Of a stretch of 64,000 nt of DNA, positions 42,707 through 52,531 are shown piece after piece (the first letter of the stretch is position 1; the number at the start of each line of letters is the position of its first letter). Origin of the DNA: [Phialemoniopsis] sp. UDSM-2020 (Eukaryota; Ascomycota; Sordariomycetes; Thyridiales; Thyridiaceae); contig JAEILZ010000009.1 of NCBI GenBank assembly GCA_018873225.1, positions 108,501-172,500 on the forward strand. The letters are read 5' to 3'. The translations under genes were made by a program, and so were the position numbers. The notes beneath the pieces were generated by a model. The model saw only the letters and a list, made by a program, of their open reading frames with translations. It was not told the DNA's origin and ran no database searches.

Positions 42707-44798
42707 ATGTCTGAGCCAAACGCGCCACCACCAGCTGCAGCCCCCGAAGCTGTTGCGCCTGCTGTCGAAGCTCCCAAGAAGGACGAAGCTCCTGCGGTCA
42801 ACATGACTAGCGCCGAGGCTCCAGCTGACGCGAAGCCCGCCGAAGCAAACAAGCCCGTCGAGGATGCCAAACCCGCCGAGCGTAAGTACTGATCCATCTC
42901 AATTTAGCTATGCGCCGATGCACCGAAGCTAATTCATCTCCTACCTCATTAGCAGCAGCTACTGACTCCGAGCCCGCGAAACCAGCTCCCGAGAAGGCCG
43001 ATGTCGAGATGAAGGAAGCCGTCTCCGAATCTGCTCCTGCTCCTGCGGCTGCTCCCAGTGGCGACGCGGCACCGGACAGCACCGCCGAGAAGAAGACAGA
43101 GGAAGCTCCCGCCGCTGGTGACGATGCTGCCAAGGCCGGCGAGGCATCGGCTGCCGACAAGTCCAAGGCCAGGCGCAAGTCCGCAGGAGCTGCCGAGCCC
43201 AAGGGCAAGAAACTGAACAAGAAGGCGTCGCGTGCCAGGATACTACATCTCGATGCTAAGCCTGGCGAGCACTATTTCGTCAAGCTCAAGGGCTACCCCC
43301 AGTGGCCAGCCATCATTTGCGACGAGAACATGCTGCCGCAGACCCTCATCAAGACTCGCCCCGTCAGTGCTGCTCGCCCGGATGGTACCTATCGCGAGGA
43401 TTACGCCGATGGTGGCAAGCGCGCCGCTGACCGGACCTTCCCGGTGATGTACCTCCACACCAACGAATTGTAAGTCACTCGAGAGAGACGTGTTTGTTGT
43501 CCAGCTTAACCTCCCCCTTTCTCGCCGCACTGGCTAATCAGAGATATTCTGGACAGTGGTTGGGTACCGAACGGTGATCTCCATGATCTCGATCCCGAAA
43601 AGGTCATGGACTCGGTCAACGACAAGATGCGCAAGGATCTGGCGAAGGCCCACGAGCTTGCCTCCCAGCATCATTCTCTCGATCACTACAAGGAAGTGCT
43701 GCAGCAGTTTCAGGACGAGCTTGACGCCGCTATCAAGGCTCAGGCCGAGGCCCTGGCTACGCCTGCCAAGAAGTCGCGGAAGAGCAAGGGTGCCGCCGAT
43801 GACGAGGATGTCGAGATGGCGGACGCTGATGACAGTGGCGCTGCCAAGGACAAGAAGGCCAAGAAGCGCAAGGCCGAGGGCGATGCCGAGGTGAGTGCTC
43901 ATTTTCCCAATAGCCTCGTGTCCTTTCAAAACTGACATGGATGCATAGACGCCCCAACGATCTGATTCGGTCAAGAAGCCCAAGATCAAGCTCACGTCGT
44001 CGTCTACCCCGAAGGGAGCCAATGGCACATCTACGCCCAAGAGTGGCAAAGCCACAGACTCCAAGACCTCCAAGCCGAAGGCCAAGAAGACGGAGGAGAA
44101 GAAGGAGGTCCCTAAGGAGCCTGAGCTGTCTGCCGAAGAGAAGCATCAACGCAAGGAGGTCAGTGATGAAGTATTCTTGACTGCAGCAATGTGGCTAACA
44201 AAACGTGCAGAAAGAGGTTCTGTTCTTGCGTCACAAGCTCCAGAAGGGTCTGCTCACGCGGGACCAGGAGCCCAAGGAGGAGGAAATGAAGACCATGTCG
44301 GACTACGTCACCAAGCTTGAGGGCTACCCTGACTTGGAGGTTAGCATCATCCGAGCGACGAAGATCAACAAGGTCTTGAAGGCGATCCTCAAGCTCGACT
44401 CTATTCCCAAAGAAGACGAGTTCAAATTCAAGCCACGATCGCAAGAGCTACTCGACAAGTGGAACAAGCTACTGGCAGTTGAAGGAACGCCGTCGGCTTC
44501 TGCTCCTGCGAACGGAGTCAATGGATCGTCGGCAGCTGCCAAGGAGCCTACTCCCAAGGCCGACAAGCCCAAGGAGACCAACGGCGTGAAGGAGGATGGT
44601 GAGCAGGCTGCTAAGACTGAGGAGAAGAAGGATGTGGCCAAAGCAGAAGCGCCTGCTGCGCCTGCTGAGCCCAAGACGGAAACTGTTGCGGCAGAGGTGA
44701 GTGGCTCTTGAACATGTGCTGTGCCGTCATGGACTTTGTCCCTAACCCAAGTGTTATAGCCTGTAAAGGAGTCTGCCACGGCTGAGGCGGCTGCTTAA
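42707..44798 (+). CDS. PWWP-domain chromatin protein with LEDGF/TFIIS-N-like domain
   Basis: Six exons (42707-42881, 42953-43469, 43557-43890, 43949-44158, 44211-44696, 44760-44798) encode 586 aa. The N-terminal 160 residues are Ala/Pro/Lys/Glu low complexity. The PWWP domain spans about 165-245: HYFVKLKGYPQWPAIICDE at 166-184 and FGWVPNGDL after intron 2. PWWP domains bind methylated histone H3 (often K36) together with DNA. A basic Ser/Lys region follows. From about 413 a helical domain (KEVLFLRHKLQKG) runs to about 505, resembling the TFIIS-N/LEDGF integrase-binding-type bundle. The Ala/Lys/Glu tail ends with a 12-codon last exon. The combination recalls LEDGF/HDGF and the fungal Pdp/Ioc4 proteins. 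It is likely a reader that brings a complex to transcribed chromatin; this is inference. Alternative acceptors at introns 1 and 2 are noted separately. Confidence 0.88.
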
Positions 44799-45694
44799 AC
44801 ATGCCCTTGCCTCGATACAGTGGGCGAAGCAGGCTTGTCTAGAGGCACAGCATGTGTCAGCTTGCCGGCAAGGATGCGAAAGGGCTGTTTGAAGATATCT
44901 GGGGCGCGCTTGTCATCATCTTTGGAGATAATGACACAGCATATCAGAGCAAAATTCCTTCTAACATTTTGCAACACAATATCTTACTAGGGTCCACTGG
45001 AGGACGGACCTTTGCCCCTTTGTAAGACTACTTTATTTCTTCGTTGGCTTCACATGCACCGTGAAAAAAGGGAAAAAAGGGAGGGCGGTGTTCTGGTTCA
45101 TAAAGAGACTTTCATTGACAATCATGACTTGGTTTATGCGATATGGGATTTTTCTCGTCTTGTGTCTTTTTGGGCTGTGTATGTACAAATTGGGCTGTTT
45201 GAAGATCGCAGGAGGGAGACTGGATGATTGCTGAAGGTCAATCATGAGGGAGGGCAAGCATGCACAAGGTTGCGACTGCAGGGAGAGAAGCATATCAGAT
45301 GCTGAATGGACTGCGATCATATCTTACCATGCTCTGCACTGCAGGATTTAACAAGGTGCACTACCTATTAAATAGATACAAAATCTGACAAACAACTACT
45401 TTATTTAATCACAAAGAGGTCTCGTCTCCCTGCTACGTACGTCCATGTCTTCTCAACTGGGAGGTCTCACAGCCGTCTTATAATTACTCTTTATCAATTC
45501 ATGGCAACTAGACCACCAGGTTATGTTAGTGGCTGAATGCCTGCTCAGCTTCACTACAGGTGATAAATTGGTGGTGGCTCGTGCATGGATCCCTGCCAAG
45601 TCTCCAGTCGCGCTTCCGCAATAGCTTCACGCGTCCTCCAATTTTGAGCAGATCAGCCATCAAAATTCGGACAACCAAGTCAATTTCGCTCAAC
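44799..45694. promoter_or_regulatory. intergenic, PWWP gene 3' end and ORC3 promoter
   Basis: This is 0.9 kb. It includes a 15-bp direct repeat (GGGCTGTTTGAAGAT at 44882-44896 and 45192-45206). An ACGCGT box lies at 45629-45634, 61 bp before the ORC3 ATG. No gene is seen. Confidence 0.55.
45629..45634 (+). promoter_or_regulatory. MCB (ACGCGT) box upstream of ORC3
   Basis: A perfect ACGCGT lies 61 bp before the ORC3 start codon. The same element is found twice before RFC2, the other replication gene in the window. Confidence 0.55.
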
Positions 45695-48239
45695 ATGGCC
45701 ATTTCTGAGGAGAATGCGACCTCATATCAAGAGGATGATCATCAGGTAAGTCATTTCCAGCTGCATACCAGCCACTTGCCCTGCTGTGGACTGACAGGAT
45801 CACAGGCCGCCTATATCTTCAACCCCCTAGAAGATGCCGAGCATGGCTCTAGACCCTCAAAGCGGAGAAGAGTGTCGAGCACTGCTGAACCTGCTAAACG
45901 AGGGCGTCGCGATTCTGACTCGAGCTTTGAGCCCTTGCTGAAAGGTGCTGAGAAGGCAGAGTTTGTGCGCAAACGACAGGAGCTGTTTGAGACCTCGTGG
46001 GCTCGTATCGAGGACCGTATTCAGGTACGGAGGATTGCTTGTTTTCAACCCGAGGCCCTCGATCCGTGATGCTAACACTTTTTTGCAGAAAGTCCTCAGG
46101 GAAGCAAATCAAAGCACTTTGGACGAGGTCAGCGCCTTCGTTCGCGAGACAGCGGACCAGACGTGAGTTCAATACTGCCTCGCGGGATGTCAACGGTCGC
46201 ATCATGCTAATCACTGGGTGTCTATCTATAGAAACAAGATACCTACAGGTTTTATTGTTGCCGGTCCCAATGTCGCATCCCAGAATCTGCTCTTTGAGCA
46301 ACTTTCAGAGACGCTCCATGACGTCTGCCAGGGCCGGTTCGTTCGCATACGATCTGTTGAAGCACCCAACCTCAAGGGTACCCTGAAGAAGATCATTCGG
46401 GATGCCACGAGTAAGGTGTCGATCGAGGATGATGACGCCGAAGTCACGGTCGGCCAAGATGTAAGTCTTGTCAATCCCTCCTCGATTACATTGTCCAAGG
46501 CTCAAGTAGACTGATGTTCAATATAGGGCAGGAAGTTTTTAGACTATGACTTGGAAGCCTTGCACACCTTTGTCAAACCGAGCCCTTCTCGCAGAGTCAT
46601 TGTCACCTTTGAGGACAGCGAAGCCTTCGACAGCGGGCTGCTCTCCGACCTGATTACTCTCTTCAAGTGAGTGGATGCCTTTACCTCTTCGACTCGTAAC
46701 GTGGTGAAACTAATTTGAATTTTATCTAGCTCCTGGCGTGATCGTATCCAGTGGACGCTGCTCTTCGGTGTTGCCACATCGGTAGAGCTCTTCCAGGCAC
46801 GGCTGCTCAAATCAACGTGTCGCCACTTGTACGGAGGTCAGTTCGACGTGGTGCAGACAAGTGCCATCCTCGACAGTATCATCAAAAGGGGTGTTGCTGC
46901 TGTGGACACGAGTCTTAGCATCGGGCCTTCCCTTCTCAGATCGCTGGTCGAGAGACAAAGCGACCAGGTTGCAGGGCTGCCGGTCTTTGTCAGTTCTTTG
47001 AAGGTATGTTCTTTTGGTCTTTGTCCGCCTTGAATACCGAGCACGTGGCTGACAATAACGTAGTATGCTTATATGTGCCATTTTTATGCCAATCCTTTGA
47101 GTGTCTTTACCACTGGAGAGGTTGCTGTGGACCGGGACTCGATTCAACCGGAGCATCTCGAGGCTGTCCGCTCGTTACCGTCCTTTCGCAGACGGGTTGA
47201 AGCATACATTGACGCTGGAGACGCCAAGAGCGCTCGCTCGCTGTTGGACGACGACAAGTATCTGACGGAGCTGACCCAAGGATCCGTTCAGCAACGGCAA
47301 AAGTGGCTCGTAAAAATTGCTCGGTGTCTACATTTGCTGTACGCCGCCAACATCTGGTCAGAAAACTTTGCCGGACACTACATTGACGCATTGTCCGAGG
47401 GTTTCGACCTCTCTACCGAAGGCTCGATTCTCGCCGACCCGGTCCGACGAATGGGACCCGATGAGATTGTTACATTGATCGAACAAGTGCTTGAGGCCTA
47501 CAAGAATGGGGATCCCGACCTGGCCCTTGGCGCGGAGGATGAAAACTCGCCCCTCAGCAACTCGCTACGCGACATAGACAACGCGATCAAAGCACTGCAG
47601 GACAAAGCGAGCGCCAAGGGTGCCCAACTGCGCAGCAAGTATAGCGCTCAAAGCAAAGTCCTCCGCACGACCGTCATCGCACAAAAGGTGCAGCTCAGCC
47701 GCGACACGTCGGCGCTGACAGACGAGGACAAGGAGTTCACCGCGCTCGTGGACCATCTGACGGACTGCCTGTCCAGGGAGCTGTCCTGCGAGGGCGCGGA
47801 GAGCGTCTTCCTCCACGAGCTCTGGCTGTACGACGCGAAGCTGCCGCACCGCGACGTCTTTGTGCCCCGCCCGGGCGCCGTGTTCCAGCGCGCCCTGACG
47901 CGCCCGCACGACTACCTCGCCTGCGCGTGCTGCGCGGACAAGGGCGCCGGGCTGGTGGCGGCGACGCAGCCTGCCACGGCGGTGCTGTACCGGCTGTACC
48001 AGGAGACCGGGTCGCTCGTCAACGTGGCGGATCTCTGGACTGCGTTTTACGGGGTGGTGGGCAAAGGTGATGATGATGACGGCAAGGAGAGTGGTGACAA
48101 GGATGATGAGGAGGGGCGCCACGACGAGAGGACTGCGCTGGTGCTGTTTTACCGGGCGATGGCGGAATTGAAGGCCATGGGCTATGTCAAGGCGAGCAGG
48201 AAGAAGGCGGATCATGTTGCCAAGATCAAGTGGCTATGA
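45695..48239 (+). CDS. ORC3: origin recognition complex subunit 3
   Basis: Seven exons (45695-45745, 45806-46024, 46089-46162, 46232-46460, 46527-46666, 46730-47003, 47064-48239) encode 720 aa. Orc3 is part of the six-subunit complex that marks replication origins and loads MCM with Cdc6. The basic N-terminus (SKRRRVSS) leads into an AAA-like fold without a functional P-loop (IPTGFIVAGPNVASQNLLFEQL), as usual for Orc3. Then come FEDSEAFDSGLLSDLITLF, SWRDRIQWTLLFGVATS and the insert HFYANPLSVF. The C-terminal winged-helix end reads LVLFYRAMAELKAMGYVKASRKKADHVAKIKWL; only its start and end are diagnostic. The length fits the family. All six introns are 58-69 nt and in frame. An MCB box lies 61 bp upstream of the start. 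Confidence 0.92.
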
Positions 48240-49464
48240 CGAGGGCCTTTTGCTGTAGTCGCCTGGTAGTGCGTTGGTAGTGAATCTGTATATCAAAGGC
48301 TGTAAGAACGCAGAAAGCTAAATTCATATATGACTACCTCGTAGCTCTTACTCTTTACTGATCAAGTGGGTGACAGATTACAGTAGGGGAAACGGACCAA
48401 ACTGTGAATCTAAGGAGTGGTAACGCTTTTACTCAAGGCAGGTTAAGCATGACTTTCCGATGCTAATCAGACGCTGCGACTTCCACCTAGTCCATCGTCA
48501 TAGAGTATCCCAGCGAACCAATTCTGTTCGACAAGGTCGAGCGAGACCTGCACTCGACATCTGTAAGACCGCAAGGATGTTTCGTGCCCGAGTAGCTGTA
48601 GATAAAATTAGCTGACTATTTAGTAGACGGTCTTCCTTCTCAATTATTAACAAATCATTAAAGATTATCCCACTACCTGAACGCATATGGAACATTCAGT
48701 TTGTTAGTATTTTGGTAGAGCACGGTAGTTCTGCGTGTAAAAGCACCTCCTGGTCTCGACCAGATGTAAACTTGAAGAGCCATCAGCAACTGATATACAG
48801 TAGATACCCCTTGTTTACAATTCTGTCGATGTGAATGATCCCTCGATTGTATCACTTATGTCTTCCTAATAGTGATCTAGTCGTAACGCCTCCTAGACTA
48901 AGGCATTGTTCATTGTCTTTTCTTCTTATCAAAGAAACTCGATGACTCTCCGACAAAGACAGAAAATTACTTTGCTTTGCCAATTCCGTGACGGAGTGCT
49001 GGAGACCACATGTCTAGTGACTGTGCTTTGTTCTGTGACCGTGTCAATGACTGTCCACGAGCAACACGTTTGATGGATCTTGATGGCTCTTTCGTCCCAA
49101 AAATAGAGTATGCCGGAACAACAAAGGAGTTTACTCGACTCTTTCTATCTTTCGCAGTTCCAAGTAGTAGAATCACCAACCTTGTTTCACTTGATCACTC
49201 CTTAACAACAAAGCTGACTCTGACATTACAGGATATGGGAGCGAATAGTACAAGCTCCTATAAATCCAAGACCTCGTCCTGCATAGGTCGAACACGGAGT
49301 CATTGCCCATCAAACAACTGTACCTGCGTCGCTGAACAAGCCTACTATTTCCAGTCCCTTGCCGAAAGTCCTTCTATACCTGTTCACGATATACCCAAGA
49401 AGATCGCCCCAGGACAGCGATACAACGAGCAACCACACATAACATCCCCGTCCAAGTCGAGCCT
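48240..49464. other. intergenic, AT-richer than its surroundings
   Basis: This 1.2-kb stretch lies downstream of ORC3. It contains copy 1 of the dispersed 14-mer (TTATCCCACTACCT, 48665-48678). A long + frame from 49010 overlaps the start of the next gene in another phase and is not supported. Confidence 0.5.
48665..48678 (+). repeat. dispersed 14-mer, copy 1
   Basis: TTATCCCACTACCT lies in non-coding DNA. It is one of five matches to TTATCCCACTRCCT in the window, the fourth of which lacks the last base. Confidence 0.6.
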
Positions 49465-50112
49465 ATGGCGAAGAAGATATCCCAGCGTCCATCCAGCCGC
49501 CACAGCCCCTACCCTCAGAGGTCCGGCTCCGTCTCTGCCTCCTCCTCTTCAGTTCCACCAACACCCATCTCCCCAACCATGTCCGACCTCCCGCCTCCCC
49601 AAGACCATACACTGCCAGCGCCGACAGTGACGTACCTCCGGACGCGCCCCTCGCCGGCCTTCGCCGCCAAGCTGCGGCACCTAGCCGGCGCCCTGATGCC
49701 GCTCGTGCAGGTCAACACGGGGCTCGAGTGCCCGGCCTTCCCGCGCACGCTGCTGCAGTACTGGCTGCTCACCGACGCGCAGCTCGACGAGCTCGCGCGC
49801 TTCTACCACCAGAGCCCCGAGGGCGAGGCGTCGGGCTACGCGGCGCTGTACCCGTGCCCCGTGGCGTGGGCGGAGGCGCTGCCGCTCGAGGAGAAGAGGC
49901 GGCGCATGGGGTACTTTATCGGTCTGAAAGTCAATGGCCCGCTGCCGCCGCCGAGTAGTCGTGTTGCCGAGCGGCAGGAGCAGGTGATGGAGGTGGAGGT
50001 TGGGTACCGTGTGCCGACGGAGGATGAGATCCTAGAAGACGTCAGAAAGGCTCGGTTGGCGGAGGATGCGAGCGAGGAGGCGTTGAGGAGGAAGCTTGGT
50101 TATTATTCATGA
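49465..50112 (+). CDS. uncharacterised fungal protein
   Basis: A single exon encodes 215 aa, or 177 aa from a second ATG at 49579 (MSDLPPPQ). After a Ser/Pro-rich start, the central part looks folded: YLRTRPSPAFAAKLRHLAGA, GLECPAFPRTLLQYWLLT, LDELARFYHQ and YFIGLKVNG. The C-terminal part is helical and charged (TEDEILEDVRKARLAEDA). There is no membrane segment or catalytic motif. I do not recognise the family. Strong third-position GC in the middle supports real coding. The second ATG may be the true start, because the first 38 residues are low complexity. Confidence 0.62.
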   Translation: MAKKISQRPSSRHSPYPQRSGSVSASSSSVPPTPISPTMSDLPPPQDHTLPAPTVTYLRTRPSPAFAAKLRHLAGALMPLVQVNTGLECPAFPRTLLQYWLLTDAQLDELARFYHQSPEGEASGYAALYPCPVAWAEALPLEEKRRRMGYFIGLKVNGPLPPPSSRVAERQEQVMEVEVGYRVPTEDEILEDVRKARLAEDASEEALRRKLGYYS

Positions 50113-50252
50113 TTTGCGTTTTGATATTTCAACCCCTACCGGTCTCTCTCTCTTGAGAAAGCTACTAGAAAGAGACTGACAAGCGTAAGCATTTTCTGGA
50201 AAGCGATAAATACCTATATCTCATTCTATGGCGCAATATTTGTGACACTGAA

Positions 50253-50266
50253 TTATCCCACTGCCT
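50253..50266 (+). repeat. dispersed 14-mer, copy 2
   Basis: TTATCCCACTGCCT lies in intergenic DNA, with starts 50 bp from copy 3. Confidence 0.6.
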
Positions 50267-50302
50267 GCGATGTGACTATGGATTTGTTGGACTGCATCCG
50301 GG

Positions 50303-50316
50303 TTATCCCACTACCT
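50303..50316 (+). repeat. dispersed 14-mer, copy 3
   Basis: TTATCCCACTACCT lies in intergenic DNA and is a direct repeat of copy 2. Confidence 0.6.
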
Positions 50317-50590
50317 AAGTATTTGAGCACACATGAAGGTATAAGTTCGAAGTAACGAATCGGACAGTTTAACGTTACCTTGCATTGCAGAGAAGGAGTT
50401 CAATCGATAGGTATAGCATTCGATAAAAGAGGACAAACCTCCCTTTCTACGCTTTTCTGTCTCAAAGTAAATCCATAACGCCGTGCATTAGCAGAATGCA
50501 AGATGGTATATCGCTTTATCTCTGCCGAGTAAGAGCGAAAGTAGTCATACACCAGAGAGGTAGCTCAAGCCGCCTTGTCCTTGTCCCCGG

Positions 50591-50913
50591 CCTTGGCCTC
50601 GGCCCTTTCCCTCCGCCTCCTGGCAGCTTGGGCCCTCTTTTTTCTGTTCTTCTTCTTCTTGGATGCTAGTACCGCCTCCTCATCGCCAGCCGTGGCGGCA
50701 GTCTTGCCTGGCGAGGCTGGGTTCTTGGGCGCCTGGTCCTTGGCCTCGGCCCTTCTCCTCCGCCTCCTGGCAGATCTGGAAGTCCCCTACTTCTTGCCCT
50801 TCTTCTTCTTAGATGACGGAGTGCCTGCGGGTGTGCTAGATTCGACTAGTACTGCCTCCTCATCGCTAGCCGTGGTGGCAGTCTTGCCGGGCGAGGCTGG
50901 GTTCTTGGCCGCC
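50591..50913 (-). repeat. tandem duplication of the SEC66 C-terminal tail
   Basis: Two homologous in-frame units are seen: about 50738-50913 (upstream in the gene) and about 50591-50733. Each encodes KNPASPGKTA, then DEEAVL, a Lys run and an (S/A)ARRRR-(R/E)RAEAK block. The first unit carries 11 more codons and the annotated TAG stop (50789-50787) before its Arg-rich block. After the TAG the frame stays open for 73 codons to a TGA ending at 50565. Confidence 0.8.
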
Positions 50914-51631
50914 TCGTCCTCGTCGAGCTCATTCATAAAGTCGTTAGAGATGCTCGCGCGGCGCTTCTCCCACCACTCTTTCTCGGCGTCGGCCTGGGCC
51001 TGAATCTCGTCGAGGCGCGTACGGAGCATGGTGTTGGCGGCGATCTCGTTGGCGGACTGGAAGATGGTCTGGCCCCAGTTGGGGGCGAGCGCGTTGGCCT
51101 GGGCGGACATGTTAGACTTGCCATACGCGAGACATTTGGCACTTGGGACTGGAACATACCTCCATAACGACGTCGCGCAGCTCCGCCTCCATCTCCTGCT
51201 CGGCGCGGGTGAAGCGCTGGAACAGATCATCGCCGACGCTCCCTCGTTGTAACAACGACGCGCATGCTTGCTTGCCAGTCCGGATCTGGATTAACCGATG
51301 GATGTCCTCGACGGCGCGGCGCAACAGTGCTGCGCGGAGTACACTCTCGGGGACTTTGGGGGTCTTCTCTGTGCTGCCCTCCTCGGGCTCGAGGTGCAGC
51401 AGGGATAGGTAGACATTGCGTTGGAGATGAGGAGGGAACCAGGGAGCGAGGTTAGCGCTTTGTGCTGTCAACAGAAACGAGTGTCAGTATACGCGAACAG
51501 GTGGGCATATTGTGGCGCGACGTACCAGCCTTCCGTTGCCTGTAGACCGTGGAGAAGGTCACGAACGTCCCGCCGAGCACAAGGACATAGGCGAAGGGCA
51601 GGATGAGGCCCTTCCAGTCGACCTCGAACAT
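50787..51631 (-). CDS. SEC66: Sec66 (Sec71), Sec62/63 post-translational translocon subunit
   Basis: Three exons (51631-51526, 51464-51160, 51098-50787) encode 240 aa. Sec66 joins Sec62, Sec63 and Sec72 in the ER complex for post-translational protein import. A single N-terminal membrane segment (about 9-27, LILPFAYVLVLGGTFVTF) is followed by a cytosolic helical domain with NLAPWFPPHLQRNVYLSLLH, RAVEDIHRLIQIR and LRDVVMEANALAPNWGQTIF across intron 2. These are strongly reminiscent of fungal Sec66. The tail is acidic, then lysine-rich (SKKKKGKK), and stops at TAG. A second copy of the tail lies in frame beyond the stop. The only ATG in range is at 51631. It is divergent from NPL4. Confidence 0.9.
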
Positions 51632-51870
51632 TGTCAAACTAAAGCAGTGCTGGGGCGATTACAGAGGGTTTCCTTTTTTTCTTCCAGACGTGGCCGTGAA
51701 TATTAATGAGTCCGGGGCATAAAAGAAAGTGTATCGTAGAAAAAAGAGGTTCGGGGTTCGCTGGAGGACAGGTGTGGTAATTGTCGATCTTGCCGTGGCC
51801 GATTACTTTCTTACGGAGGTGGTAAGGGTAAATAGGATGTCCCTGCGAGGTATTGGCCTGTGTGATTTTG

Positions 51871-51883
51871 GGCAGTGGGATAA
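51871..51883 (-). repeat. dispersed 14-mer, copy 4 (inverted)
   Basis: On the minus strand this reads TTATCCCACTGCC, matching 13 of the 14 positions, in the SEC66/NPL4 promoter region. Confidence 0.55.
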
Positions 51884-52013
51884 CCCTCCACCTCGCAGTC
51901 GATACCTGACACCGTGGTCGAAATTTTAGCCTACAGCCTTGGTAGTGGGCAGGGACGAAGATGACAGCTTTACCACCTGCAAGCAATTTGTGAGAGACGA
52001 CCGTGGTGCTGGC

Positions 52014-52211
52014 AGGTACCTTTCACAGGGCAAATAGCGGTCGGTGGTACCTGTCCCAAGGACCCAATCAGCTGTGCAGCGCGTCTATTTAAGGTGGCAT
52101 CGGGACCGGCAGACGGCGCTTGCTGGCTCCGTGGCTTCCCATTTCCCCCACCTTATTGACGTTTCCTTTATTAGTGGCGCCAGGTACCTAAAACAGAAAC
52201 GCAAGGTACCT
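52014..52211. repeat. cluster of AGGTACCT palindromes
   Basis: There are three exact copies within 200 bp (starts at 52014, 52182 and 52204), plus a GGTACCT at 52046. Two more exact copies occur at 20206-20213 and 61854-61861. All are non-coding. Confidence 0.7.
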
Positions 52212-52531
52212 GAGGTACGTGCTCTGCCAGCGCTGCTGCTAGGCACAAAGCAATGACGATTGCTGATCAAGCCAGAAAGGAAGCTCTCACTACACGCAGC
52301 ACGCAACCTCAACTTTCCCTCCACCATCAAAAGCTACGAGCGCTACCTCAGTGCTGCCCTTGAGCTTCTCCCACAGGTCGCAGCGACTTTTCATTCCCTC
52401 AGCCTTAACCCAAACTATCACTATTTGGGGATTATCGGTTCATTCAATAGGAGTGACTTGCTGCAACACCTGCACTCCCCGCTCGTCCACACACTCCATC
52501 CCCGGGCAACATCACCTACAACCTCGCCACG

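Larger units (their letters stand above)
50113..50564. other. convergent intergenic with two copies of the 14-mer
   Basis: This 452-bp stretch lies between convergent stops. Two copies of the dispersed motif lie 50 bp apart in the same orientation (50253-50266 and 50303-50316). Nothing else is recognised. Confidence 0.5.
51632..52531. promoter_or_regulatory. divergent promoter region, SEC66 / NPL4
   Basis: This 900-bp stretch contains three exact AGGTACCT palindromes (52014-52021, 52182-52189, 52204-52211) and an inverted copy of the dispersed 14-mer (51871-51883). No gene is seen. Confidence 0.6.

Noticed and set aside
49010..49630. 206-codon Ser/Pro-rich frame
   Set aside because: It overlaps the 49465 gene in another phase and lies mostly in AT-richer leader sequence with mixed composition. 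The 49465 frame is more coherent.
50575..51003. 142-codon Leu/Ala-rich frame opposite SEC66
   Set aside because: It is the antisense shadow of the duplicated Lys/Arg-rich SEC66 tail, and its apparent repeats simply mirror that duplication.
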